From Schizophyllum amplum (Eukaryota; Basidiomycota; Agaricomycetes; Agaricales; Schizophyllaceae): a stretch of 26,135 nt of DNA. Shown piece after piece: positions 9,858 through 20,628 of the stretch. Numbering within the stretch: the stretch's first letter is position 1; every line of letters begins with the position of its first letter. Location: NCBI GenBank assembly GCA_007026445.1, contig VDMD01000233.1, positions 1-26,135 on the forward strand, in the 5' to 3' direction. The notes below the pieces were generated by a model. It was not told where the DNA came from, did no database searches, and was given only the letters and a program-made list of their open reading frames with translations. Position numbers and translations under genes: made by a program.

Positions 9858-10177
9858 AATAATTATTTTAGTGGTGGTCATTGGTCAAGTGCAAGTTCAC
9901 AGGGAACCTCACTCGGGCCTTGCATCCGCGCGCCCGACATTCCGCAGATGCCCCAAAAGATCTCCGAGTCAGCGAGCATTCTCCAGTATACTTACCAGGT
10001 TCTATGATCCACAATACAAGCGATATACAGCCAAATAACATAGCCATAACAGATAGAGTGGTCGTCAAATAGTCGTCAAGGATAGCTCTTGGTGTGTCAA
10101 TCGAGGGAGTGTTCTTCGGATTCCTCGCATATCTTCTTTCCTTTCGCTCGACGTTGTGCTGCGAGTGGCAGTCAGAC

Positions 10178-10946
10178 TTACTCGGAGTCCGCCTCCTCGT
10201 CCTCATCCTTGTCACCCTCCTCTTCGTCCTTGCCATTCTCCTCCTCAGCGGCCTTATCGTCCTTGCCAGCGCCCTTGCTGCCAAGCACGGTCGCATTGAT
10301 TCTATGGCACAGTCAGCACCATTTCCTCCTTCAAAGACCAAAAAAGTGATACGCACGTCAACTGCACCTGCACCTTCTCCTTCTTCCCGCTCTCCGAGTT
10401 CATCAGCTCGACCTGGATCCGCTTGCTGCCCTTCCAGCCGTAGCTCCCTGTCGTGAAGACCGAAGGCACGAGCGTGAGGGAGCCGAGGGAGCCTGGATCG
10501 GCGTGCGAGGCGGAGACGACGTCCTTTTCGTCCCTTGTCGCCGGCCTTCGAGGACGGCTTCTCAGCCATGGCGGGGGCGTGTGGGTGACGTTGATGTGGA
10601 GGGGCATAGCGGAGGCCTTGAAGTCGCTGGTCTTGGGGACCTGGTGTAGCGAGTCAGTATCAGGGCACGTCGGTATGGGATGAAGACGGGACGCGGGATG
10701 GTGGCGAGTGGCACGGGGGACAGGGGACGTGTATGGGACACCATGTCGGTATGCACTCACCTTCTTGTTAGCATTGCCGCCCTTCTTGGGGACCGCCTTC
10801 TTCGCACTCGCTGGCGAGTCCTTCTCACTCATCTTCGCCGCCTTCGAGGCGCGAGTAGCAGGGGCTTCAGCAGCACGCTTGGTTCCTATATGGTGGCATG
10901 TTCAGCGGCGGCATCCATAGCATCCCCGCGGCCACTCACCGGCCAT
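10178..10946 (-). CDS. Small nuclear-like protein with basic N-terminus, conserved core and acidic tail
   Basis: Four exons (10946-10940, 10885-10761, 10640-10357, 10301-10178) splice to 179 residues with no break. Exon 1 encodes only two and a third codons (M-A-G). The N-terminal 45 residues are Lys/Ala-rich (TKRAAEAPATRASKAAK, then SAKKAVPKKGG). The core reads PLHINVTHTPP and later TGSYGWKGSKRIQVEL plus KEKVQVQLTINATVLGSK, which looks like a small beta-rich domain. The last 35 residues are almost only Glu/Asp/Lys. The basic-core-acidic layout recalls histone chaperones and other chromatin proteins, but I cannot name a family. Between PPP and DVVSASHADPG the neighbouring frame also reads a plausible hydrophilic stretch (MAEKPSSKAGDKG), so a compensated frameshift there is possible. 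Confidence 0.8.
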
Positions 10947-11573
10947 CGTTACTGAGGTGTGTAAGGAGTTTGCAGAGTGTTCGAGAGGGGGATCAGAAGG
11001 CTGGAGTCAAGCGCAGAGCTTATGGGGGATAGACTGAGGGGGACAGAGAGCAAGAGCAGATGGTGGTCAAGAGCAAAAAGTCAGTCGCGGCTTTCGCCAC
11101 TTGGACCTTGGGTTGTTGTCAAGGACTTGACCCTCGTGGTGGGGCGTAACCTAGAACATGACGTCACGCGTCCGAGACGCGCGACGCGTTCGTTCAAGTC
11201 ACGTTCAAATCCAGCAGTTCATCTGATTCTTACAGGCGCAGATATCACAGACAGCGCAGTGGGCCATATTCTGCATACCCACTTGCCGCATCCCATGCTA
11301 TATAGGACACCGTCACAGCACCTCGATCTTATTTCCGTAAGTACACGGACTCAAAGATAAATGATGGTGGCCGGCCATAGCGAGAAAGCTTGATGAGGGA
11401 TGGAGTACACCAAGGTATAGTGGTACAGGTGGTGAAGTAGGAGGCGAAGGAAAGCACGCCAGTTACGTAGGTCGAATAGCCTGATATGATCAGCAACGCG
11501 GTCGCCCGTGTGCATGCGTGTATACGGTGAACCAGCAGAGCGGCGGGGAGCCAGCACGACAGCGACCGCGAGT
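10947..11573. other. Intergenic region between Aurora kinase 3' end and the acidic-tail gene
   Basis: No gene is seen. It holds the CRE/MCB cluster at 11159-11189 on the side of the acidic-tail gene and the Aurora 3' flank on the other side. ORFs here lack domain features. Confidence 0.5.
11159..11189 (+). promoter_or_regulatory. CRE palindrome and two MluI cell-cycle boxes upstream of the acidic-tail gene
   Basis: TGACGTCA (ATF/CREB site) at 11159-11166 runs directly into ACGCGT (MCB, bound by MBF in fungi) at 11166-11171, and a second ACGCGT lies at 11184-11189. They are about 215-240 bases upstream of the start at 10946. The sites are seen in sequence; binding and cell-cycle control are inference. 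Confidence 0.45.
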
Positions 11574-12983
11574 TCACATGCCCAGCTGACTCGGCCTGAT
11601 CTGGCCCTTCGGGCGGTACTTGACTATCCATGGGTGCTTCATGACCTCCGATAGTGGCAATCGGTCCTGTGGCTCGTGCTTGAGCAGCTAGTAAACGGTG
11701 TAAGCTTCATTGCACCGAGTGTAGCCATGGAGCATACATACCCTGGCAACGAGATCTCGAGCGTCGGACGACATGTTATTGGGAAATCTCAGGTCGACGC
11801 TAGCGATGCGACGGTACGTATCTGTGAACGATGATAAGTCAACAGCAGACACCACAGCCCTTCCACTCACTGTTAACGCTGTCTCTATCCTCAAACGGCG
11901 GGTTGCCAATTAGGAACTCGTACGTCAAAACACCCAGCGCCCAGTGGTCAACCGCTCGTTGTGCTCCTTCTGCTCGACCATCTCCGGCGGCAGGTAGTCC
12001 AGCGTGCCGCACATTGTCTTCCGCCGATTGCCTGGAGCATGCACACTCCAGCCAAAGTCCGCGACCTTCAGCTCGCCATTGATCCCCAGCAACAGGTTCT
12101 CCGGCTTGATATCACGGTGGATAACGTGCTTGGAGTGCAGATACGACAGCGCGTCCGCCATCTGGTCGATATACCGCGCGGAGCGCTTCTCCGAGAAACT
12201 CCCGTGTTTTGAAAGCTGCTTGTACAACTCGCCCTTCCCGCGAACTCGAGCATCAGGAATATCCGCTTCTCGTCGTGGAAGTAGCCGTACAGGCGCAGCA
12301 CGTTCGGGATGTCGCAGGTTCTGCTGGATCTCGATCTCGCGCCGGATCTGCTTCTCGACGCGCGACTGCACGATCTCGGACTTGTACAGCGTCTTCAAGC
12401 CGAGGATGTACTTGGCTCTGACTTCGTGCGCACCATGTACACGCGGCCGAACTTGCCCTTGCCGAGAGGGCGCCCGATGTCGAAGCTGTGGAGGTTCCAC
12501 TCGCCGAGTTGGGTATCGCCTGATGCCGCGTGTCAGCATGCAGCCCGGGAGCCAGAGGTGGGACACGCACCTTGCAACGCTGGAGTCGAGCGCAAGCTCG
12601 CTGGCTGCATCGCCGTAGACCTTCTCTCCACGCTCTTCGTTCTCCTTCTCTAGGCCCCCGTCGTATCGCCCAATGTCGATCGGCTGGTGCGTGGGGACGG
12701 GCGACGCCTTCTTCGGCGCTTCGTTCGAGGTGTGGGCTTGCGCTTGGTTCGTTTGGTTTCGCAAGGATGATGAGGATGGCGCAAGCTTAGAGGATGGCGG
12801 ATGGTTGGGGTTCACAGGTGCCGCAAATTTCGTCAGAAGTTTTGTGACCTTTTCTTGTGAGGGCTGTTTGGAGTGTCCCGGCCGCACGGGGTTGGACGAG
12901 GAGGATGCTGTGGTGGCGGCAGGCTTCTTGGCCGAAATCTCCAGCGCCGCTATCTGGCGAGTCACCGCTCCAATTGTCGCCAT
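11574..12983 (-). CDS. Aurora-type mitotic Ser/Thr kinase, several frame breaks
   Basis: Aurora kinases act in chromosome segregation as the catalytic part of the chromosomal passenger complex. Exons inferred are 12983-12571, 12519-11871, 11821-11742 and 11687-11574. A basic, Ser/Pro-rich N-terminal extension of about 137 residues is followed by the domain: [62 protein letters not shown], then the Aurora activation loop [18 protein letters not shown] and [19 protein letters not shown]. The C-terminus ends [20 protein letters not shown]. The conserved sequence jumps frame near 12519/12571, 12422 (SEP-KYI), 12307 (RHP-NVL), 12236 (FAG-KGEL) and 11954 (NE-VDHW), each fitting one lost or gained base. 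These are most simply consensus errors, since this kinase is normally essential. Confidence 0.9.
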
Positions 12984-13276
12984 ATTCGCTCAGATAAGTG
13001 ACTAGGCGGACCGGCGCAGAGGGGATGTCGCGCGATGGCGGGCGTGATGGTACGGAGCAGGTTCAACGAGCGTCAATTTACGTTCTTCGTCACGTGGCCG
13101 CGTAGCGTGGCAAGCAATGGATGGCTGTGCAAGTTCGACTTTCGTCGGAGCCGCTGCTGGCAGTTCGTTCGATTATGGTTTCAGCTGAGTCCTTGTCATA
13201 CGCGGCGGCCTTTCTCCCAGTCTATGATTATATACGGTAATTGCTAACCTCGTTATTTGTTCATCATTGCCCATCT
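12984..13276. other. Short intergenic region, Aurora promoter and M64 3' flank
   Basis: About 290 bases between two minus-strand genes. I see no TATA box or repeat; TATACGG occurs near 13233 but is not placed as a promoter. The stretch just before the Aurora ATG is not strongly pyrimidine-rich. Confidence 0.35.
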
Positions 13277-15284
13277 TCAGCACTCCTTCGTCACGTACGT
13301 TGCACCCGTCTTCATCCTTCCCTCCTTGTCTACCCGCACTTCCTCGGTATCAAACGCCACCTTCACCTCATACGTCTCCGCATCGCCCACCTCAATCATC
13401 GTAAGGTTGGCCAAAATCGGGCACTCCACGCCGTCTTTGTACCACGAGATGGTGTACGCCTCCTCAATATCGACCGCGGCGTCGCGGAACTGGCCCACGG
13501 GCACCAATTGTACAGAGAGCGTATGTCCACTGCTGCAGCTCTCCTGGGAAACCGTCAATGAGGTCAACGTCTTTGAGGAGCGTGAGCCAGAGGCCCTCCA
13601 TGCAGACACTGCAGAAACTCGAGGCGGTGACGAGGCGCATGAGACAGTCCTCGTTCGTGGGGCGATAGGTTGTGGTGTTCGTCTCGGAGTACCTGCAGAG
13701 AAAGGCGATTATTGAAGGCAAATAGAGAGGAGGGCAATTCACTTACGTCGGATAGATGCTATATGCGCCCGGCGTCATGTCAAACCTTGCCGCGCGTTAG
13801 TGCTCATCAAGCCAAAATTAAACGCGCACGACTCACTCATCTTCGTCACCATACTCGATGATCTCGGCGTTGCAGAGCTGTGCCGCGCCCTCCCGCTCGC
13901 TATTCACAAGTTCGAACACAAGCTCATGCTCCCCACCCCCCAACCCCTCCTCCACCAAAAAGTCATAATGCCACCTATCCATCCCCAGTCCCACCTTCGG
14001 CGTCCACCCCAAATCCTTCCCATCGATCGTCACCCGCGCATCGCCCATCTCCGGCAGCCCCGACAGCGAGAAGCGCACCAGGTAGCGCGAGTACGTGCCC
14101 GCGGAGTCGAAGGTTACGCTCCACGGCGTGCTCGTGTTCAGCAGCGTCCACGGATACGTCTGCATGGGCATCACGGAGCGTTCGACGCGCGGCGCGGGTG
14201 TGGTGAGCCAGTGGCCCCAGCCGATGGCGTCCGGGGTATCAGCGGCGTTGACGCCAGAGTAGGCGTACCCGCCGTCGTACTCCTCGCCGACGGGGATGAT
14301 AGAGTGCCCGAGCTCGTGCCGAAGGATGAGGGGGCCGTTGGCGATGGAGTTAGTGATTACGCTGCATGGGTGTGGGTTCCAAGATGACAGCACGGAAAAG
14401 CTGGAGCCTACGTGAAGCGACCACCGAGACCTATGATCTTCAGTCAAAGCCCTACGTGGGACTGATCACATACCGCCATACAATGGGCTGTTGCCTTGAG
14501 CAGTATCAGATACGGCGTGAGGTATATATGACCGATAGACACATACCAAGTAGAATGGATAGTCACACTGGCTTCCTAGGGACTTGCACGCCGCGTCGGC
14601 GACCTCCGGCTTACCGTAGTAGACAGCACGCAGCTCCGTACCATTGCGGTACAGGCCGAATGGCGTGCTGCACACACTTAGATCTTTGGCCTTCGGAACA
14701 AACGCTTGACTTGCTCTTTGAGGACACCATCTTGCCCGAGACCGCTCTGCAGATCATTCGTCAGTGTTTCGGATTCTCGCAGGACCGATAAAGTAACTCA
14801 CCTCCCCGCTAGGCGAAAACGCCGCCCATATATTCAGCAGCGGCTTTACAGTGTTGAAGGTCTGGTTCCCGGTGATCTCGAGAGCCAGCGCATATGCATC
14901 GTTGATGAAGCGCTTGCTTCTCCTCCGGAACGTCTGGTGACTTGTGAGGAAGCAGGAGGCGGACGAAGGGCGAGCGTCCTCCACTCACAACCGTCGGAGA
15001 AGAAGACCAGGTCTTACGCGGTTGTCGGACGAGCCATAACACCATCAGAGGCTCGATTTCAAGGGGTGGCGGCTCGACCTTGGATGCAACATGCGGAATG
15101 AGGGGCTGCTGATGATAGCTGCCGAAGATCTGCTGCTCAGCGTACTCATCCCCGCCTATATCAATCGTTCAGCAGAACGTAAGATATTTCAAGCAGTGTG
15201 GCGCGCACCGTGCGTACCATGCGCCGCACATACGCTGAACGCAAAGGCTGCAAGACCCAGAAGGATGATATTCGTGCGCGCCAT
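13277..15284 (-). CDS. Secreted zinc metallopeptidase, peptidase family M64 (IgA-peptidase type fold)
   Basis: The start at 15284 gives a signal peptide (MARTNIILLGLAAFAFSVCA). Blocks in order are LEIEPL, then DLVFFSDG, then PDVPEEK, ALALEITGNQTFNTVKPL, LNIWAAFSPSGE, STPFGLYRNGTELRAVYYG, EVADAACKSLGSQCDYP, GGRFTVITNSIANGPLILR and the zinc motif HELGHSIIPVGEEYDGGY, which matches the HExxH...EEY pattern of M64. A beta-sandwich-like C-terminal region follows (WSVTFDSAGTYSRYLVRFSL, RWHYDFLVEEG, CLMRLVTASSFCSVCMEG). At least eight introns are needed. Single-base breaks are visible near 15020 (SSDNRV-DLVFF), 14925 (EEKQ-FIND) and 13559 (DLIDG-SQESC). Despite the bacterial family name, fungal members are general secreted peptidases; substrate unknown. 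Confidence 0.82.
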
Positions 15285-16659
15285 CGTCGCTCACGGGGAA
15301 GATGGATGGAGAAGAAAGGGTCGAGCACGTAGCTCTGGCCTCTTCGCCAGATAAGATGCCCAGCGTGCAGGCCGCAGGAAGGTGGCTGAAAGCCGACGTG
15401 GGTGCGATAGGCACAGCGGGACGCGTCGATTTCGATGTGATGTCACCTTCTCTATCGCATCGAAGACGAATGCGCGTGTGGACCTTGGGAAGGATAAGTT
15501 GCAGCTCCCGACGTAGATCCTATTAGCTCGTGCGAAGTAGAAAGGTGAGGGGCATACTTGTAACGGGAAACAAGGTGGACTTGTGTCCAGTGGAGGTTGG
15601 TGGGAGGGGGAAGACAAGAATCCGGCCCGATATTCCGTACGCGCTTCTTGTTCTTGTGTTCCACGCGCAGTGAACGTTCTCTACGATTTCTGTCCATTGT
15701 GGCCATCCTCATTCGAGGCGTCTTCGATGCATAGTACATAGGCTTGCGGCAAGACCGCGGAGTGCTCGCTAGGAAAGGGTGTTGCACAACGCGAGTGAGC
15801 AACCTGTGCGTATTGTGCAGCGCAAGCAGTAAGTACGTGAGGTGGGCATGCGCGCCGCCGCCAGCGGCTGCGACGGGACCGCGGATGCCGCAGAAGGCAG
15901 CGGCGCCGCGATTGACGTCATACACTCAGCCCTGTGCCCTGGTGCAATGCGCTCGCCGCGCCTCCCGAGTTTGCGGTGTCCATAGTCCGTTCAAAAGGAG
16001 AGCTGCCGCTCTATGAACTTGTATAATGATAGAAGCATGCTCTCAGTACACGCTGGTCTTTTAAAATAGCGAAAACACCCAGAAATGAATGCGCTGCGGC
16101 GCATTTTATTTTGAAGGAGGAGGGCTGAAAACTGCAGCTAAAGTCATGAAACTTCGCATGCGTGTTCAGAAAACTCGGCAGATCATCTTTCGTCTTTGCA
16201 GTATATAGGAAATCCCGAAGACAGAGGCGCTGTGCGCCGTACCGATTTCCCTTGTACCGGAAAAAATTCCCTGCGAGGGGATCCCCTTTCCGGATCACGT
16301 GATAGCACATTTTGCTCACACCCTCCCCTTGCCTCGTTCCTCGGCAGGTCGGGCGCGAGCAATGACACAAGGCAAAGCTCACCACATTGACCGAGGGCCG
16401 ATGTCCACGTTGGGCGAGAACTAGTACACCACGTGACCAACTTCCCCGCCCTGGCAGTGGAACTTCCTGATGCCTCGTTCGCATGACCTGAGGACCTCCC
16501 TCCAACGGCCCGTCCACCCTCATGTGATGTCCCAAGACGCAACATAACGCGACCTGCGTGCAATTACTGCCTTGGCTGATTGACGCGAGCGCACATAAGC
16601 CATCCGTCACGGACTTGAGATCCTTCCCCATTCCCCTTTCTTGCCGTCCATAGTTTAGG
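15285..16659. promoter_or_regulatory. Divergent promoter region between M64 peptidase (-) and GH43 enzyme (+)
   Basis: About 1.4 kb with no convincing gene. It contains TCACGTGA at 16295-16302 and CACGTG at 16430-16435, both bHLH-type (Cbf1/Pho4-like) words on the GH43 side, a weak CATAAG word near 16595, and a perfect 7-bp hairpin AATGCGC/GCGCATT (16088-16105, 4-base loop). The long minus ORF 16011-16802 covers this promoter and the GH43 signal peptide and is treated as spurious. Confidence 0.45.
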
Positions 16660-18619
16660 ATGCGCCTACTCGCCTTGCTGGCTGCTGCTTGCCTCGCGCA
16701 GGCACGCAAGAACAAGTACATTGTACCCGGCGCAACTTGGTACGACACAGACGGTGCTGTCCTCAGCGCGCACGCGGGCGGTATAGTGCACGACAACGGC
16801 ACTTGGTATTGGTTCGGTCAGGATGAGCGGGCGGAGGACACAAAACCTATTCTCAGGTGTGTGGCACACTTGAGACCAATTTCGTGGAGCCTTGTCCAAA
16901 CAAATTGCAGGCCTGAACGTATACTCGTCCTCCGACCTGCTGAATTGGAAGAACGAGGGACGTGCGCTTTCGCCGCTCAATGGAACGGACATTGATGCGT
17001 CGCGGGTGGTCGAGCGGCCGAAGGCCATCTTCAGTGAAGAACTGCATGAATGGGTTCTTTGGTTCCACTCCGACAACTCAAGCTATGCTCTATTGCAACA
17101 GGGCGTGGCGACGAGTCGAATATCACAGGTCAGTTCTCGCAGCGTTTGTTCGGCATAAATGAGACTCATTGTGACGAGGACCCTACACCTTTCGCCGGGT
17201 CTTCAGTCCACTCGGTGGCACCAGCCAGGACTTTGGTCTCTTCCAGGATGTCGATGGTGTGCACGTCCTAGTTCGTATCCGAGATCAGTCTTGATGCCAC
17301 GAGTAGGCACTGGCTATGCCCTGTATAGCAACGGAGACGCCGACTCCGCGCATGACAACATCATAGCGCGAATGAACGCGAACCTCACCGACGTCGAGGA
17401 GGTCGTCTACATTTCCCGGTACGCATCCCAAGTGCAATCCGACGTTTTCTGACACTCCCCTTGCAGACTTCGATCTCGAAGCACCCACCATTATATACAC
17501 CGGCGCACACTACTACATCCTCATGTCGCATAAGTCGGGGTACAGGTCCAACAATGTCGTGGTCTTCTCGGCTGAGAGTATCACTGGGCCCTGGTCGATC
17601 CAGAGCTTCATTGCGCCGTATGTCAGCTCGGGAGTTCGAACCGAGGATACCATAATTGACCGGACCCAGTCTGGGCACTCGCACTTTCAACTCACAAAGC
17701 ACTATGGGCATCACTATCAACGGGTCCGTGACCACGACATATCTGTACTGCGGTGACCAGTGGGCGACTGCCAATACGCTATACGACAGCCGGTAAGTCT
17801 CGCGTTCTTCCATTGGTTTCAGTTCTAGGCACTTATACATTCTTAGGTATATGTGGCTCCCGGCCACCATCGACGAGAACACCGCTTCATTTACCATCGA
17901 CTGGCACGACCTGTACTCCATCGATGCCACGACTGGCGAGGTGTCTTATCCGGAAGGCACTGTTTATGAAGCGGAAGATGGAGTCCTAAGCGGATCCGCG
18001 TACATAACGACATGCGTGAGTATTCTCTTTTATAAAACGTGTGTTTGCACCCTTTATAACAGCAAGTCCGTTAGCCCACTTGCTCCAATAACGCAATAGT
18101 CGCAGGAGGTGAGATCCTCCGACTCGTTAGTTCCTTCGTACTCTGACGAAATCGCACGCAGTCGATGCCAACTCGTCAGTTACGTTCACCGGTATCAGTG
18201 GCACCGGGAACCCACAGTGGGTGTCGCTTTACTACCACAATCCTGATGGTCTATGTGCGTATCTTCTCCCCTCAGTCTCCTCGTCCGTATGATGTCCATA
18301 ATCAACCTCGCCATTCTTTTAGGGGGTGACAATCGCTCGGAACCGGCCAAATATTCATATTGTGGCGCAACGCGACTTTTTCCGTGAACGAGCAAGACCC
18401 CGTTACGATCAGGCAGCTGAGCGGGAGCTCGGGAGTTATTCTGAGCCAACCGCTCAACGTTACCTTCGATGCCGGCTCGGAGAACACTCTGACAGTCGCT
18501 GGGGTATACGGTGCGTGTGGACTAGCTTGGTTTAAAACCGACTGACTTTGCATGCCGCAGGTCTCGTTGCTGATATTGACAAGGTGATCGTTTATGACGA
18601 TATTTATGGGGAGGACTGA
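16660..18619 (+). CDS. Secreted GH43 (subfamily 24-like) exo-beta-1,3-galactanase type enzyme with C-terminal CBM35
   Basis: The signal peptide MRLLALLAAACLAQA is followed by a five-bladed-propeller GH43 domain: IVPGATWYDTDGAVLSAHAGG, WYWFGQDE, NVYSSSDLLNWK, VVERPKAIF, WVLWFHSDNSSYA, GGTSQDFGLFQDVDG, LYSNGDADSAHDNIIARM, DLEAPTIIY, YYILMSHKSGYRSN, RTFNSQSTMG and CGDQW. The Glu of LEAP and the Gln of NSQS match the acid and the Gln that replaces the base in characterised fungal exo-1,3-galactanases of this subfamily. From about 17960 (YEAEDGVLSGSAYI) to the end (DIDKVIVYDD) is a CBM35 module. At least eight introns are needed, including tiny coding pieces near 18100. Frame breaks of one base occur near 17116, 17465 and 18341. 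Likely substrate is arabinogalactan side-chain backbone. Confidence 0.85.
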
Positions 18620-19239
18620 GTACGGTTAGCGTCTTTCATACCTTTCGAAAGGGGATTTTTCATACTGGCGCTCAGCACTGCTGCCACCTTTTCCATATCC
18701 CTCGCTTGTAAGTAACACAGATTACTTATCCTACCTCACAACCTATACTCCCATGTACATGCTTGGTCTGGATGCGCAGGACATATTTAGGCGTTCGACG
18801 GTCCAAGGTCGGGAAAGTTGATTGCACTTGCCATATTCCCGTTGTCGCCCTATTGTCGCCCCGCTGCGACAGTTTAAGTATTCCTTTGTTTACGATCACG
18901 TGGAATTTCCGCATTCGGTAATTCCAAATCGGACCTACGCGGCCGTGCGGGCGCTTGCTTCTTGCTCTCGAGCTGCTTTCGAGTCTGGACCGGTTGTTCT
19001 TCAGAATCTTCGCTCTAAGTATCGAGGCCCATTTGAGTCGCAATGCAAGCTTACCATGAAGGCATACATGATTACACAGAAGAATTAGTACCGATGATGC
19101 GGAAGTGATCTCGCGATCCGATTCTGTATGACGAAGCCCGAGCGTGGCGGCTTCCTCTATAGCCGGAAGAAGCTATGATGAACACCCCTTGCTCTTGACC
19201 TTCATTCATTGCTTCTCTCTTATAGAATCCTAGATCACC
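18620..19239. other. Intergenic region between GH43 and the oxidoreductase
   Basis: About 620 bases, both neighbours on the plus strand. No gene is seen. A CACGTGG word lies near 18898, within an interrupted inverted repeat GGAATT...AATTCC. The last 60 bases before 19240 are pyrimidine-rich (CTTGACCTTCATTCATTGCT). Confidence 0.4.
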
Positions 19240-20628
19240 ATGCGCGCAGTCCTCATCAAAGACGAGAAAGGCCCCGCGGAGAACTTGTACATCGGCGACA
19301 CGACGAAGCCAACCGCCGGTGAAGGAGAGGTACTCGTACAGGTGCGTACAGTACACACATCAGCGTTTTACAGCAGCTTATTCATTTCCCCAGGTCAAAG
19401 CATTCGGTCTGAACCGCCTTGATATCTTGCAACGCCAAGGCAACTACCCCCACCTCCCGGCGCGTCCTCTATCATGGGCGTCGAGCTCTCAGGCGTCGTA
19501 GTTGAGATCGGCGGCGGTGTCGCTATGTGGAAGGAAGGCGATGAAGTTATGGGCCTGGTTGGCGGTGTATGTCCCCTCTGTGCATCCTCGCGAAGTCTTT
19601 GGGCGCTTAATTCATGTTTAGGGCGCTTATGCCGAATTCATCAACGTCACCGCCACTCACCTGTTCCCGAAGCCGGAAGCTCTGTCCTGGGTGCAGGCAG
19701 CTGTGATCCCAGAGGTCTGGCTGACGGGTAAGCGAATTTTGCCGTGCGTTGTTCATGTCGCTAAAGTAACACAATCTCAGCATTCCAGAGCCTCATCACG
19801 ATCAACGATCTGCAGAAGGGTGAAGACGTGCTCATTCATGCAGGTGCGTCGGGGGTCGGCGTTGCTGCGACGCAGCTGTCGCATCTCTATGGCGCGTAAG
19901 TAGTGCAGCATATATGCGCATGCACATCCGGCGCCTGACTCGCCTTCAGCAATCGCATTTTCGTCACCGCGGGCAGCAACGACAAGCTGAGCACCCTGGG
20001 GACCATGGCTGCTCCGCCGACCCACGGAATCAATACAAGACACAGGATTTCTCTGCCGAGATCCAGAAGATCACGGAGGGCAAGGGCGTCAACGTTATCC
20101 TTGACTTCGTCGGGCAGAGCCACTGGCAGAAAAACATCAACTCGCTCGCCATGGACGGACGCCTCAGCTTACAGGGCCTGATGAGTGGCGGGCAGGTGCC
20201 TGACTTCAACCTCGCACCCATCCTTGGCAAGCGTCTGCGTATCCAGGGCAGCACCCTGCGCTCGCGCTCAAAGCAGTACCAGGCTGGCCTCATCCAACGG
20301 TGCGCATAACTATTTGCAATATATGCGTGGCCGGTCGGCTTAGGCATACCATGTACATATAGCTTCGCTCATGAAGTCATGCCAAAAATGGCCGCAGAGG
20401 GCCCATAGCGCCCACTGTACATCAGGTACTCGGCCACGCGCGGATCTACATAGGCGCTCGAGGATCTAACCCGAATCTTCGCGTAACAGGTGTACCCTTG
20501 GACTCAGATTGTCGAGGCCCATACAGAGATGGAGGCGGACAAAACATGTGCGTGCCACCATTTAGGGTACTGCCTTTGCTGACCATCGCCCTACCGACAG
20601 TGGAAAGATTGTGGTGGAGGTCGTTTGA
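19240..20628 (+). CDS. Zinc-independent medium-chain reductase, quinone oxidoreductase-like (PIG3 type)
   Basis: The family reduces quinones or related carbonyls with NADPH in the cytosol. The start at 19240 opens MRAVLIKDEKGPAENLYIGD and continues VKAFGLNRLDILQRQGNYP, MGVELSGVVVEIGGG, KEGDEVMGLVGG, GAYAEFINVTATHLFPKP, WVQAAVIPEVWLTAFQSL, then the Rossmann cofactor loop HAGASGVGVAATQLSHLYGA, ILDFVGQSHWQKNI and GKRLRIQGSTLRSRS. The C-terminus VYPWTQIVEAHTEMEADK and GKIVVEVV follows. At least seven introns are needed. Conserved text changes frame near 19455 (after NYP), 20031 (GIN-YKTQDF), 20401 (AEGP) and 20541 (ADK), each fitting one lost base, two of them inside C or A runs. The PIG3-like signature FGLNRLDILQRQG is the basis for the subfamily. 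Confidence 0.88.

Larger units (their letters stand above)
9401..10177. other. Intergenic region: promoter of the three-module gene and 3' flank of the acidic-tail gene
   Basis: No gene is seen. It holds the TATA box at 9665-9672, a perfect 8-bp hairpin (ATGCCTAT 9782-9789 and ATAGGCAT 9797-9804, 7-base loop) and a GGTGGTA-type simple repeat at about 9823-9857. The remaining 300 bases up to 10177 are AT-richer and fit a 3' flank. Confidence 0.45.

Noticed and set aside
15452..15925. 157-residue minus ORF upstream of the M64 gene
   Set aside because: Low-complexity basic composition, no domain; lies in the divergent promoter region.
16011..16802. 263-residue minus-strand ORF
   Set aside because: It runs through the GH43 promoter and is antisense to the GH43 signal peptide and first exon; it shows no domain-like text.
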